Shown: positions 27,301 to 37,996, counted from the stretch's first letter. The stretch: DNA of 64,000 bases from Buddleja alternifolia (GCA_019426215.1 CM033404.1:1736001-1800000), one strand, 5' to 3'. A program made the numbers and translations. The notes: generated by a model not told the origin, from the sequence alone.

Positions 27301-28437
27301 GCAAAATTCATGAAATAATTGCACAAACTGTTCAAAATTTGGGACAAGAACTAAATAAAGAGGCTAAATTGATATGAAAATGCTAATCAAGCACGAAAAA
27401 TGGTAAATCATAATACGATTTAAGTGAAAACTCATGGAGTGTACACTAAGTTAACCAGCTTTGTAAGGATTGCGAAGTCAATAATCAAGACATTGACAAC
27501 TCAAGAGTGCAATATGAGTACGTTATTAGGCTCCAATTATTATAGCTGAGACATAATATGAATAGATACAATTCCTGTAAAATAGTTGGAATATTCTTTA
27601 CTTTAAGTGGAAACTCAGCTGAAAAATGAATCGTGTGACCTAAAAAACAATTAATAAGTCACAGATAACAAAATAGAATGGTATCTCCATTCACCACAAG
27701 TCTGTCAATGTTTTGCAGACTTATGAAAAATCACCTAGTTATTTAGCACAGATCATCATGATTAGGTAATGGCAGGCAAAAGAATGGAAGCAATGTCACA
27801 TCACAAAACCACTGAAAGAAATATAATCGAGTTGAATAAGAAACTCCGTCTTTACTGCCTAATATAGTACTCAAATTAAGCACAGAACAAAGCTTCTTCT
27901 CCTTTCAAACTCTCTCTATTCTATTGGATTTTGTTTATCCATTCAGCTTCTTACTATCTCAAAGTCATTAATACTGTATCTAAATCCGTAGAATTGGACT
28001 CCTGAAATTAGCAATGATGAGAAAATCATCAAATATGCGAGGAATTATTTCGAATCAGAATTCTATGACCTTTGGCTCTAATTCATTGACACCAAATACT
28101 ATGTTCATGTCATTTGCATGCTACGAACAGTTCACCTATTGCATGCAATTGCTGAAAATAAATCAAACCTTTCAAAACTTCCGAAATTCTTTGCAGAAAT
28201 TGAGAACGATTAAACGAAAACTGCAAGAAAGAAACAACTCACAGCATCACGAAGATCGGTATCGAGCTGCTGAATGACGAGAGCGAAGCTCCTAGAAACT
28301 TTATGAAGCATAGAGTAACAAAATCCCCAGTGCGGCTCGGCAGGGATCTGCTTCTCCGCACTCCTCGCCGCCAATTTCAGCTTTAATAATGGATAGAAAT
28401 CATCCGGATGCTTCAAAATCGCACGCAAACTCCCCAT
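21355..28437 (-). CDS. SQS: Squalene synthase (farnesyl-diphosphate farnesyltransferase)
   Basis: Exons on the minus strand are 28437-28243, 27298-27256, 26761-26672, 25536-25461, 24402-24333, 24024-23881, 23782-23678, 23560-23414, 23033-22958, 22359-22271, 21819-21728, 21646-21601, 21515-21446 and the last two bases 21356-21355. They give 414 aa. The enzyme joins two farnesyl diphosphates through presqualene diphosphate and reduces the product to squalene with NADPH, the entry to sterols and triterpenes. The two Mg-binding Asp-rich motifs are present: DTVEDD (77-82) and DYLED (213-217). Other family blocks include [37 protein letters not shown] and [15 protein letters not shown]-terminal hydrophobic helix (about 392-407) anchors it in the ER membrane. 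The final junction is unusual: T at the end of the anchor exon plus GA after the intron makes the stop codon. If that intron is retained, about 27 unrelated residues are added. Confidence 0.95.
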
Positions 28438-29083
28438 TTTAAGCCTGCTCAACACCGAACAACAAACGAAAAATCCGTTAAACCGAAGATCGATACAATT
28501 AAGGAGTTCCGATAGCATTAAGGTGTTATTATCGACGCGAAATCGTTCGATTTTGAATGCAATGCGAAGTTTTCCAACAGAAATTAAGTACATATATATA
28601 TATATAACGGAACCGAAGATTGAGATCCATTATCGAAACGTGATTGACATGGATAAAACACGAAGATTGAAGCTCGTAAACAAAATAAATCCTTCAAATT
28701 ACAGAGTAAAATGCTGCTTAACGTACTTTCTCTCTCTAGCTCTGAAATGCTTTGATATGGCAATGTGAATTCAAGGAATGTTTCGACGGGGACGTATTTA
28801 TACCGCTGGTGTGGGGGGTGTGCAAAATTGCAAATTGAAGAGGCCGAATTTGCTTGAGGGTAGGTGAATGTGAATTGTGCTGCTTTTGATTTTTGAAGAT
28901 CTGATTTGACATTTGGCACTTGCCAGTTGGGTAAGGCTGTGTTTGGCAGTATTTGATGTCGATTGATTCTGATTTTTAAACTGGATAAATAAAAAATTGT
29001 CCATTTTAGATTCGTATTCCGTATTTTGGACCTAACGTATAAATATGGGACCATGGTCACAAGCCACACAGTACATAATGATA
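28438..29083. promoter_or_regulatory. Upstream region of squalene synthase
   Basis: The minus-strand leader and promoter lie here. It includes a short TA run (28592-28606). An ORF on the minus strand (28584-29069) is non-coding by composition and has no family similarity. Confidence 0.4.
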
Positions 29084-29344
29084 GAGAAATTTTTATTTAG
29101 GGGTAAAAACATATCCTATTCAAATTTTTCGAGTTTTGACAATTTTTTATATAAATTTTTTTTTTTTGCATTTATTTATCTAAACTAATCGAATTTTGTA
29201 CAATTTTATCTTTTGACATTTTCGAACGAAATATTCCGCCGAGATTCCGTCACATGCAACGCATGTGACCAATTTATGGGTGAAGTCATTTGTACTTTTA
29301 CCCATTTTTTTTTCCTCTCTCTAACCTATCTTCTTCAAACCCCC

Positions 29345-29678
29345 AACACACACACTCACTGACTCACACACACACAAACTCACTGACTCACACACACACA
29401 TATATATATATACACACACCCACAAACACAAAAAATTGAATCACACACACAATCACGCACACACACACATATATACGCACAAACACACAAAAATAAGAAT
29501 CACACAGACACACACACACACACATATATATACACCCAGCACACACACACATATATATATCACACACACACATATATATACATATACACACGCAGACACA
29601 CACACACATATATATATATATCACACACACACACACACATATATATATACACGCAGACACACACTCACATATATATAT

Positions 29679-29710
<32 letters not shown>

Positions 29711-29735
29711 CACGCAAACACACACTCACATATAT
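29345..29735. repeat. Compound CA/TA microsatellite, left block
   Basis: Irregular units of (CA)n, (TA)n and CGCAGACACA repeat over about 390 bp. Long ORFs on both strands here (runs of His-Thr/Tyr-Ile or Cys-Val) are artefacts of the repeat. Confidence 0.9.
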
Positions 29736-30677
29736 GGGAGTGTTTGCAAACTCTACTGTTTTTAGAAAAGTGCTTTTAAGTGAAAAATAATTAGAATCAC
29801 TTGAAAAGCAAAAGTGAGTAATGTTTGCAAAGATAAGCAGAAAGTAGAAAAAAGCTACAGGAAGTGTTTGCAAATAGAAGTGATTACTAATTAGTTTTTT
29901 TTTGCAGAAAGTACAATATTGCCCCAAAATAAAATAAAAATCATATTTTCTTCACATTACGTTCTTACTATTTTTTTTAACAAAATACCCTTAAAGACAT
30001 ATGTTTATGAAATAATATTGATTTTTAAAGGATAGTCAACATATTCTACAAGTGTCCGTCACATGCTCACATTCAATTTTTTTTTTATTTCTTTTATCTA
30101 TCTTTTATCTTTCTTTTTAAATTTTTCTAGATCTCATTGGCTTGCAATAAGCATTTTAACAAATATTATTAACATAAAAATACTTTCACAATAAAAATTA
30201 ATTATTTTTTAATAACAATACATGATATAAGTTAGGTTGGGAGTTTTGGATTTTTAGAACTCTTGGCCTTGAAATATCTCTTGATTTCATTAATATCCAA
30301 CTACTAAAATATAATTAATTTAATTTCCAACAAATCAAATAGGAATCCTAGGAAAGAGATGAATGATTTTGCATTAAGAAACTGCTCTCCTGATATTTTT
30401 GTGAATTTTAACGTTAGTTTTCTTAAAAAAAGATTTAAGGACTAATCTGGGAATATGGAAATATTTACAAGGATAAAATTGTCATAAAAAATGTATTTTA
30501 ACTGCAGGAATTTAAAAAGCACCTAGAAGCACCCCCTACCCAGTTTAGAGCTTTTGGCTTCTAGCAACTTAATTTTAGAGAATCAGAAGCAAAAGTAGGA
30601 TTTGCAAACATTACAAAATTGCTTCTTTTAAGCTAAAAGTTCAAAAGTGTTTTTGTTTAGAGTTTTCAAACACTCCC
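29736..30677. mobile_element. PIF/Harbinger-like MITE inserted in the microsatellite
   Basis: The 942-bp element starts GGGAGTGTTTGCAAACTCT. It ends AGAGTTTTCAAACACTCCC, a 19-bp inverted repeat with one mismatch. The GGGxxTGTTTG terminus is typical of Tourist/PIF-type MITEs. TAT flanks both ends, but the surrounding TA repeat makes the duplication length ambiguous. It has no ORF. The microsatellite resumes beyond it. Confidence 0.75.
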
Positions 30678-30727
30678 TATATATTACACACACACATATA
30701 TATATATACACGCAGACACACATATAC

Positions 30728-30758
<31 letters not shown>

Positions 30759-30793
30759 CACGCAGACACACATATATATATATATACACGCAG

Positions 30794-30840
<47 letters not shown>

Positions 30841-30842
30841 CA
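30678..30842. repeat. Compound CA/TA microsatellite, right block
   Basis: This continues the left block with the same units (ACACGCAGACACA between TA runs). The repeat tract was therefore one array before the PIF-like element entered it. Confidence 0.9.
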
Positions 30843-31507
30843 CGCGATGAAAAGAAAAGATAAAGAAGATGAAGAAAAAAGGTTATTATATTTTCTTAAT
30901 TTAGGTTTGTTTATCTTTTTCTTTCTTTTTTTTTAAAAAAAAAAATTTGTGATCTTGTTTCAAGTGGGGCTCACTAATTTAAGGGCAAAAAAGACTTTTA
31001 GCCAAAAATTGGTCACATGGGTCGCATGTGAGAAATTTCGGCGGAATATTCCGCCGGAAAATACCAAAAGATAAAATTGTGTAAAATTCGATTAGTTCAG
31101 ATAAATAAATGTAAAAAAAAAAAAATTGTATAAAAAAGTGTCAAAACTCAAAAAGTTTGGGTAGGATACTGTTTTTACCCCTTTTATTTATGATCCCATA
31201 CGACTTTACATGTTTTAATTTTGTCCTATTGGAGTTTAAGTTGCAACTGCACCGCAGTCCCATAAAAATAAAAAAGTTGCACTTTTAGACTCCAATGAGT
31301 CCAAAAGTGTAACTTTTTTTTCGTGCGTCTAACATTTGACTCTAACTATGTGTGCGTCTCAATCGCTTTTTCTTTTGTCAAAAAATAGATGATTGAGATC
31401 AAAAGCATAACTTTTTCCGTCTTATAGAACTAGAGTTGCAACTTGAGGTGTAATAGAACTAAAATTAAAACGCAGAATCTTGTAGGACCATAAATGAAAT
31501 TTCCCCA

Positions 31508-31780
31508 ATATTTATATAGTTAGGTTTAAGCCACTCTATACTTTTCAATGGCAAAGTAGTGGAATCGGTATTATTTCATAATATTATTGCATGTTAATTG
31601 TGTGTCTTATTCATTGTTTCATTTTTTTGAAATTGACTAATGTATTTAACACGGCTATGCGGAGCAAAATATGAGATGAAACAGAAAATTACAATAAAAA
31701 ATTTATGTGCTGTTTTTATATTCATTAAAAAAATTAACTTTATGAAATTTGGTTGGTGAAACGTCATTTCTATAGTTTAT
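31508..31780. other. AT-rich spacer
   Basis: I see no gene or repeat structure here. Confidence 0.4.
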
Positions 31781-31796
31781 GGAAATAATTTATTGT

Positions 31797-32023
31797 CTCA
31801 ACATATGTTGACTCAGTTGGTAAGAAATTGGCCACTTTCTGTCAGAAGGATATAAATTTGATTCTCACTACCAATGTAAGAAGCCGTTGGTGGATGATAT
31901 GTAAGTACATCTTTAAATGACCTTTGGTCCGAAGGTATATCTTGGCCCGTGATAGGTGTCTGTATACTTGGCCCGTGGTAGGTGATTGGAACTGACTTTG
32001 CCAAATTTTTATGTGTAAAAAAC
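31797..32023 (+). repeat. tRNA-derived SINE, family 1, copy 2
   Basis: It is flanked by a 16-bp target duplication with two mismatches (GGAAATAATTTATTGT at 31781 and GGAAATAGTTTGTTGT at 32024). It contains the A-box-like TTGACTCAGTTGG, the B-box-like AAATTTGATTCT, CCAATGTAAG, and an internal doubling of the CTTGGCCCGTGATAGGTG block. Confidence 0.8.
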
Positions 32024-32761
32024 GGAAATAGTTTGTTGTTACACACATGACTGTGCGTTACAGACCAACGTATGTAATCAATTGGCTATACTAATTTAGA
32101 GTGTTCTGTTTTTCTAATTCTAATGTATAGCGGTTGTTGTGTATACTCGATAGTTCATAGTCTATACATGTCACCTTAGAGGTTCAAAGTGCAAGTGAGT
32201 CAATAAATGAGGCAATAAGAGCCGTCTACTTTTCTTTTTCATAAAATTATTGATATCTCGTGCCCATTAATTGGCGCTAATAAGATTGCTATTTAATAAT
32301 AGAGAGTTGATATTGTACTTCTAAAAATTACTAGTGAAACATTTTTTTAAAAGAATTTTGTATTGACTAATGAAGCTCAATAGTCTATTTGGAGCGTTAA
32401 TATTATTTTTCATAAAAATATTATATTATGTTATATTCTCAAAATGCACGAGAATAGGAAGTCAAACAAATGTAATTTCTTCACAAGTTTGTGACTAAGT
32501 TAGAAAATGCTTTGCATATTGTGAGAAGACCAAAAGAATGAGTATTATTCTTGTGGTAATTAAGCACGTACTATAATTATTCTAAAGGTACCAAAAATAA
32601 TGGAAAGCTGTTGTCAAAACATTAATCACTAATCGTACGCAAGTAATGCACATTTATTTTATCATAAATTGTTATTTCTAAAGTACATAACAAATATAAT
32701 TTATTTACATGTTACTTATTTTGATTTATATCACACTTGTAGCTTCTGAATAGAACTTGTT

Positions 32762-32978
32762 ATCTACACATATTAGCTCAATTGATAAGGAATAGATCAT
32801 TTTCTGTCGCAAAGTTGTAGTTTCGATTCTTTCTGCCAATGTGAGGGCACTGGGCGCTTTTGGTGGGTGATCTATAAGTACTGTAAGCGACCTTTAATCC
32901 CGAAGGCGCATGTCTTTGGCTCGTGATAAGTGATCGGAACCGATCCTACCCAAATTTCATGTACCAAAAAAAAGAAGA
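32762..32978 (+). repeat. tRNA-derived SINE, family 1, copy 3
   Basis: The flanks are AATAGAACTTGTT (32749-32761) and AATAGAATTTGCT (32979-32991), a 13-bp duplication with two mismatches. This copy keeps the best pol III promoter: TTAGCTCAATTGATAAGG as A-box and TAGTTTCGATTCT as B-box. It ends in an A-rich tail. Confidence 0.85.
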
Positions 32979-33232
32979 AATAGAATTTGCTCCAAATCAA
33001 ATATAATGCAAAACATGGGCTTTTATATTGTTTTTTCTTAATTTGATGTATGGTTTGATATAAAAAAAAAATAAATGTATTACAAATTTGTCGGGCTAGA
33101 TATGTATGGTATTCTCCTTCTTCCTAAATTAAAAAATTTTCTAAGTGTTATTGAATTCTCTAGGTCGAGGGGTCATTTTCTTTCCGGTTTATTTTTTCGT
33201 CCCACCCTTGTTCCTTTGTCTCATCTCATATT

Positions 33233-33430
33233 TTTTATTTTTTTTGGTTACAACGGGGAATGAGACATCTCATTCTTTAACACTCAGAATACCCATTACA
33301 CAATTAGGGGGAAGATCCCAAATTTTAACTCCTTGTGCCATTTTGTATCCCAATTTTGCTAGAGTATCCGCTCCCTCATTGCCTTCCCGCAAAATATGTC
33401 TTAAGTGACATATCCAAGGGCCTCCAATAA
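33233..33430 (-). mobile_element. 5'-truncated L1-type LINE, RNase H tail
   Basis: Read on the minus strand, the fragment encodes RHILREGNEGADTLAKLGYK, the C-terminal end of the RNase H (RVT_3) domain of plant L1 reverse transcriptases. It then reaches a stop, a short 3' UTR ending GTTGTAACC, and a poly-A tail (T-run at 33233-33245). A perfect 15-bp duplication, GTCTCATCTCATATT, flanks it (33218-33232 and 33431-33445). Only 198 bp inserted, so it was dead on arrival. Confidence 0.85.
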
Positions 33431-34059
33431 GTCTCATCTCATATTATGACTAAATCATTATCCATTCATCTAGGCCTTCTTAATATCCACTCGTTTCATT
33501 CAAACTAAGCTATTTTTCTGGTCCTGATTTTGTTTACGATTATTTTATGTATTATGAGTTTACTTTTTTCGTATATATGTGTATATAATATTGGTGGTTG
33601 TTAAATGTTACGTTCTTTGAGAACATATAGTCAAAAGTTGGTTAATCAAACATTCACATGCAAGTCACTAAATATAAGTGAATTATAATTATCATATAAC
33701 TTGTGCACATTTTAGTGAGAGTGAATAATCACGAAATAAGGTAATAACATTTGACGTATAATTAATTAAGATAGTTGATATTGACACTCCAAAAATTACT
33801 ACTGGAGCTCCACTTTTCAATATTTTTAGAAAGAAATTTGTATTGAATAGCGGAGTGCCAATAACATTTTTGGAGTGTCAATATCATTTACCTTAATTAA
33901 ATGAAGCCTAATTGAACGGTTTACAAATCTTCAAGAGGCCGTTAAGCTATTATAAAATGCTTGAACTATAACTTGTAAGACGTCACCAAATATTTGGTAG
34001 AAGTTTTTGGATAAGTTTATGAGGTCTTAAAATTAAATATTAGAATCTTATAAATTTGG

Positions 34060-35172
34060 AAAAATTGCATATAACCCCCTTGTATTATCTTTTTTTGTTG
34101 AAAACTCTCTTATGTTAATGTTTTTGCACGAAACTCTCTCGTGTCATCCTAAATCGTGCACACTCTCCCCTTGTCGTTAATCTGCTATTAAAAATTCTAA
34201 CGCCGTCAACTTTTGGGTTGAAATGACGGGAAAAGTGCATAAAACCCCTCTGTGTTATCGTTTTTTTGCTGAAAACCCCTTATGTTAATTTTTTGTGTAG
34301 TGCCCCCTTGTGATCATATAAATTGCTACAAACCACATAGGTTAGGGGGTAAAGTACACATCACCCTATAGGTTGGGGAGTGTCTGCTAATATCTCTTTT
34401 TTTAATTCAAATATTCTTAATTTTTCAAAAATAAAAAAGACAAAAAAAAAATTCGAAATATTAAAACAAATTTGGGGAAAAAAAACACAAAAAGAAAGGA
34501 AAAATTCAGAAATAATCATTAAAATTTTGATAATTTTAGGAAGAAGTCAAAGGAACAAAAATAGAAAATTCCAAGAAAAAAAATTCAACTAAATTTCTGA
34601 AAAAAATTCATAAAAAAAATAGAAAAGTAAAAAGAGAAAATTAAAAATTTCAAAAAAATGAAAATAAATTAGAACAGCATAAAAGGAAATTTTTATGTTT
34701 TTACTAATTTTTTTATTTTTATACTTTTTTTCTTATTTATTTTCATATTTCCGAATTTTTGAATTTATTTTCTTCTAAGTTTTGTTTATTATTTAAAAAA
34801 TTTATTAGAACTTTTTTATTTTTTATTTTTCTAGATACTCCAGTTTTTTTTTTGGGATATTTTTTATTTTTAGTTTTCTTTTTGGAAAATGAGTATTTGA
34901 ATTTAAAAAAGAGATATTAGCAGACACCCTCATAGGGTGATGTGCATTTCGCCCCCTAACCTATGCGATTTTTAGCACTTTGCTCCCTGTGTGATGATTT
35001 TACCTTTGCATGCGCCGGAATATTCCATTATGTACCGTCGGAATCTGACCTTGGGAATTAAGTGCACATTTATAATAGGTTAGGGTATCGAGTGTAATTT
35101 TTAATAGGTTGGGGGCCAAAGTGCACATCACCCTATAGATTAGCGGTGTCCGCTAATAACTCCTTTTTTTAA
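34060..35172. repeat. Complex foldback repeat cluster
   Basis: Two direct copies of a TGCATATAACCCCC/TGCATAAAACCCCT...TTATGTTAAT block lie at 34070 and 34232. A 65-bp segment at 34340-34404 (GTGTCTGCTAATATCTC end) recurs inverted at 34904-34970 and directly at 35104-35172. The middle (34430-34900) is A/T-rich and self-complementary. The arrangement suggests nested or rearranged foldback transposons. Boundaries and duplications are not clear. Confidence 0.6.
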
Positions 35173-35519
35173 TCCATCTACTTCAAGAGAAACTTATGTT
35201 TTTTCAATAAGATATATAATCATATTACTATTGTAATTTTTGTAAATAATCACAAATGTACAAATTTGACTTTGTTAATAGTATAAATCCCATTTCCAAT
35301 TTCTATCAAGCTTTTTTTTTTTTTGCTTAGTAATTGTCATTAAGTTGATTATGCACAATCTCATATTACAAATTGACTTATTGTTGATCGATGACAGCCT
35401 TACCTTGCCCAAGTCGTTGCATTTTCTAAGGTAAATTGTGAATTTTACATGTCCATTGCTTCCTTTTACACTTATATATTAGCTTAGCAAGGAAACGAAA
35501 AGGTCTTCACACATTAAAT

Positions 35520-36134
35520 TAGGGAGCCTATGATCTAAATTACTCGATACTTGACTCGAAATTGATCATTAAAAATTCGTTTGAGCTCCGTTTGTTAACA
35601 TGTAAACCAAACTTGAGTAACCTTTTGTGTTTGATAAGTTTTGAAGTTCAATGCCCGTGATGTCTTAGCCTAGTGGTGAGATAGAGGCCCCATGACTAAG
35701 AGGTCATAAGTTCGATCCCACTAGATGTGTGGGTTATTTCTCTACTTTTATAGTAGTTATTTGCTTTTAGTTTGTAGCTCATTGTTACTAGTTTGTAATA
35801 AAAAATTGCTGATTACGATCGTTAATTCGATAACTAGTTTGTAATAGGAAATTGCTGATTACAAGTGTTGATTCGATATCCTATGCTATGTAATGATGTA
35901 ATCGTTTCATTCAAAAAAAAAAGTTTTGAAGCTTGATAAGTAAAAAATAATAAAATATGTGCAATAAGTCTAAGTTACTCGAGCTCGACTCGTGTTCATC
36001 TCAACAAAAACTCATTTTAGCTCGGTTAGATTCACAACCAAATCTAGCTCAAACACAAATTTTGAAGTTCGATGATAGTTCAAACAAGTTTGAATGACAA
36101 TTTGTTCGACTCAACTTAACTCATTTACGGCCTA
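35520..36134. mobile_element. hAT-type MITE interrupted by a SINE
   Basis: The ends are TAGGGAGCCTATG and, read backwards, TAGGCCGTAAATGAG. The body (ACTCGATACTTGACTCG, TTTGTGTTTGATAAGTTTTG, TACTCGAGCTCGACTCG) matches the hAT-type element at 54014-54363. Without the SINE and its duplication it is 330 bp, against 350 bp for the other copy. No clear 8-bp duplication survives here. Confidence 0.65.
35647..35920 (+). repeat. tRNA-derived SINE, family 2, nested in the hAT MITE
   Basis: The element has a strong pol III promoter: TTAGCCTAGTGGTGAGA (A-box) and AAGTTCGATCCCAC (B-box). It ends in an A-run at 35913-35920. An 11-bp duplication, AAGTTTTGAAG, flanks it (35636-35646 and 35921-35931). Inside is a ~46-bp tandem duplication (ACTAGTTTGTAATA...ATTCGATA, twice) between about 35787 and 35880. 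It is unrelated to SINE family 1. Confidence 0.85.
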
Positions 36135-36880
36135 AGAATTAGAATTGGAAAATAAAATGTCTTTATTTGTTGAAAGTCCAAACTCCCCACCTTTATATTC
36201 TCCTTTTCTTTTTTTTTTCCATGATGAAAATTATAATCCAAGCCTAGTTCAATTGTAACTTATAAGAGAACATATCAATCATATGCCAAATGCAAATACA
36301 TTGTCTTTATGAATTACACGTGATTTCCACAAAATAAAATTAGCACTAGCCTCCCCAGAGATTAATAGCTAACAAAAAAAATTGTTGACTTGGTTTAAAT
36401 ATTGGGGAATGTCATTTGTGAGTATTAAAGTCAATTTTAGCTCACATTTTCAATGTCCACAGTATGAAGTACACGAGAGTTAATTACCAAAAAGAAAAGA
36501 AAAAAAGTACAAAAGACTTTTTTTTTCTTTTTTTAAGTACAAAAAGAGTTATGAACACAAAAAGTTGACATTGACTCGCCAGTCGCCACATACGATTCAC
36601 TTGTGCTAATCGTACTTAATTACGTATTTTCCACCGTATTGCCATTAGTAATTAATAATAATAAAATAAGCAAAATTCTATAATTCGGTTGTTACCCATT
36701 ATACACGCGTTTTATTGAAATTTTGCATTTTGTCGAAAAAGTATATTCCTAATTGCCTTTTCCTACTTCTTTTCATAACTAAAAATACGCCCAACTTGAC
36801 TTTTACATTTTTCAACTATCAAATCTAGGTCCAAATCCAACTATCATATTGCATGGTAGTGAAACTGAGGGATCATGGCT
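36135..36880. other. AT-rich spacer
   Basis: I see no gene or organised repeat, only homopolymer A and T runs. Confidence 0.4.
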
Positions 36881-36884
36881 CAGA

Positions 36885-37303
36885 GTTTATGTCAATGTTT
36901 GGTTATGTTTTCATACCATATTTGGTCCAAAATTCTCACCAAATCATGTTTGGTTCACAAAATATTTGGTAAAAAATACACTATTTTTTTGGTAAAAAAA
37001 AAACATAATAATTATTTTCCATCTTTCTACACCTACTTTGTCTCTACACTCCTCTCTATGTACTCTCTCTTCTCTCTCTTCTCTAACAGACAAAAGCTTC
37101 CTGATTTGACTGCTACAGTAACTTTTGTTCTCTTTGGAAACAAAACCAAACATTATCTCACCAAAAAAATACACCCAAAAACCAACTCCCAAAATAAAAC
37201 CAAACACAATCTCATCAAACACGCACGTGTCCCCATAAATTTCTCACCAATAATTCTCACCAAAATACCATCCCAAAACATATCCAAACATAGCCTATGG
37301 TTT
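36885..37303. mobile_element. PIF/Tourist-like MITE
   Basis: The left end is CAATGTTTGGTTATGTTTTC. The right end read backwards is GGCTATGTTTGGATATGTTT. Inverted similarity continues about 50 bp through AATTCTCACCAAA/TTTGGTGAGAATT. TAT abuts both ends. The apparent 143-aa ORF across it (36875-37306) reads through transposon sequence and is not a gene. Confidence 0.6.
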
Positions 37304-37854
37304 TGAATTCGCCGGATATTTTAGTTTTTTTTTCTACTTATATGTTAGTTCACTCTTTGTAGTTTATGGTAAAAATTCGTTTGTTTCATTAGAAAAAAAA
37401 TTTAGGTCTTGAGCAAAAGAATTGTGTTCTAGCTTCTATAGTGTCACAAATTCAATTTGTCCAACAAGAAGTTATATGGATATATTACTTTTTTTCCCCT
37501 TACGGAGAAATTTGGCCTACTAAATTTTAGATTCTATAAATAATTATTAGCTCTCATTGAGTTTAAGTAATGTAAAGGGAGTAGTAGCACTTCCTTTTAT
37601 TTTATTTTTTTTACTTTGTTGAAGTCATTGTGAGTTGTTGAATTATCATTTGGGTTTATTCATCCTAATTCCGCCGATTCTAGTGTCTAATTTTTTTATT
37701 TTTTTAAGAAATAGGAAATCTCAAACGTAGGAACTAGGAGGAGTTTAGAAATTGGAAAAATGGCAGCAAAACGACGTCATATCTGTGAATTTGTGGGTGG
37801 GAAAGCAATAGAATTTTGTCGGTTTATCATATTTATCCATTTTCTAATTTATAT

Positions 37855-37978
37855 ATAGGACTAAAGGGAGGCTACCTAAGTTGGACTGCTTATTTTCTGA
37901 ATATTTCTTTTATTATATAGGACTAAAGGGAGGCTACGTAAGTTGGACTGCTTATTTTCTGAATATTTCCTTTATTGT
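37855..37978. repeat. Tandem duplication, 62-bp period
   Basis: The unit ATAGGACTAAAGGGAGGCTA...CTGAATATTTC occurs twice, back to back, with only about two differences. The duplication is therefore recent. Confidence 0.85.
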
Positions 37979-37996
37979 TTGTTTCACACTTGTCAC

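Larger units (their letters stand above)
29100..31183. mobile_element. Non-autonomous MULE with ~220-bp inverted ends and perfect 9-bp duplication
   Basis: TTTTATTTA flanks both sides (29091-29099 and 31184-31192). The ends are GGGGTAAAAAC and GTTTTTACCCC. The inverted repeats extend about 220 bp: the left arm passes through ACTAATCGAATTTTGTACAA and ATATTCCGCC, and the right arm read backwards through ACTAATCGAATTTTACACAA and ATATTCCGCC. The arms also share CACATGC-type near-palindromes. There is no transposase. The interior is CA/TA microsatellite, itself interrupted by another element (29736-30677). Confidence 0.85.
29084..31507. mobile_element. Outer foldback MITE, split by an inserted MULE
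   Basis: The right part (31184-31507) ends, read backwards, with AAATTTCATTTATGGTCCTA, followed by TTTTAATTTTAGTTCTATT and CAAGTTGCAACT. Its partner reads AAATTTTTATTTA (before 29100), then TTTTATTTATGATCCCATAC, TTTTAATTTTGTCCTATT and TAAGTTGCAACT (from 31184). Removing the 2.08-kb MULE and one 9-bp duplication rejoins a foldback element of about 340 bp with ~65-bp inverted ends. No clear target duplication remains for this outer element. Confidence 0.65.

Noticed and set aside
28584..29069. 161-aa minus-strand ORF upstream of squalene synthase
   Set aside because: It lies in the SQS promoter and leader region, shows no recognisable domain and runs through a TA repeat.
29388..29927. Long ORFs on both strands rich in Cys-Val or His-Thr/Tyr-Ile
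   Set aside because: They are produced by the CA/TA microsatellite, which lacks stops in several frames; there is no family or splice evidence.
36875..37306. 143-aa plus-strand ORF and antisense 92-aa ORF
   Set aside because: They span a PIF/Tourist-like MITE including its terminal inverted repeats, and the composition is not protein-like.
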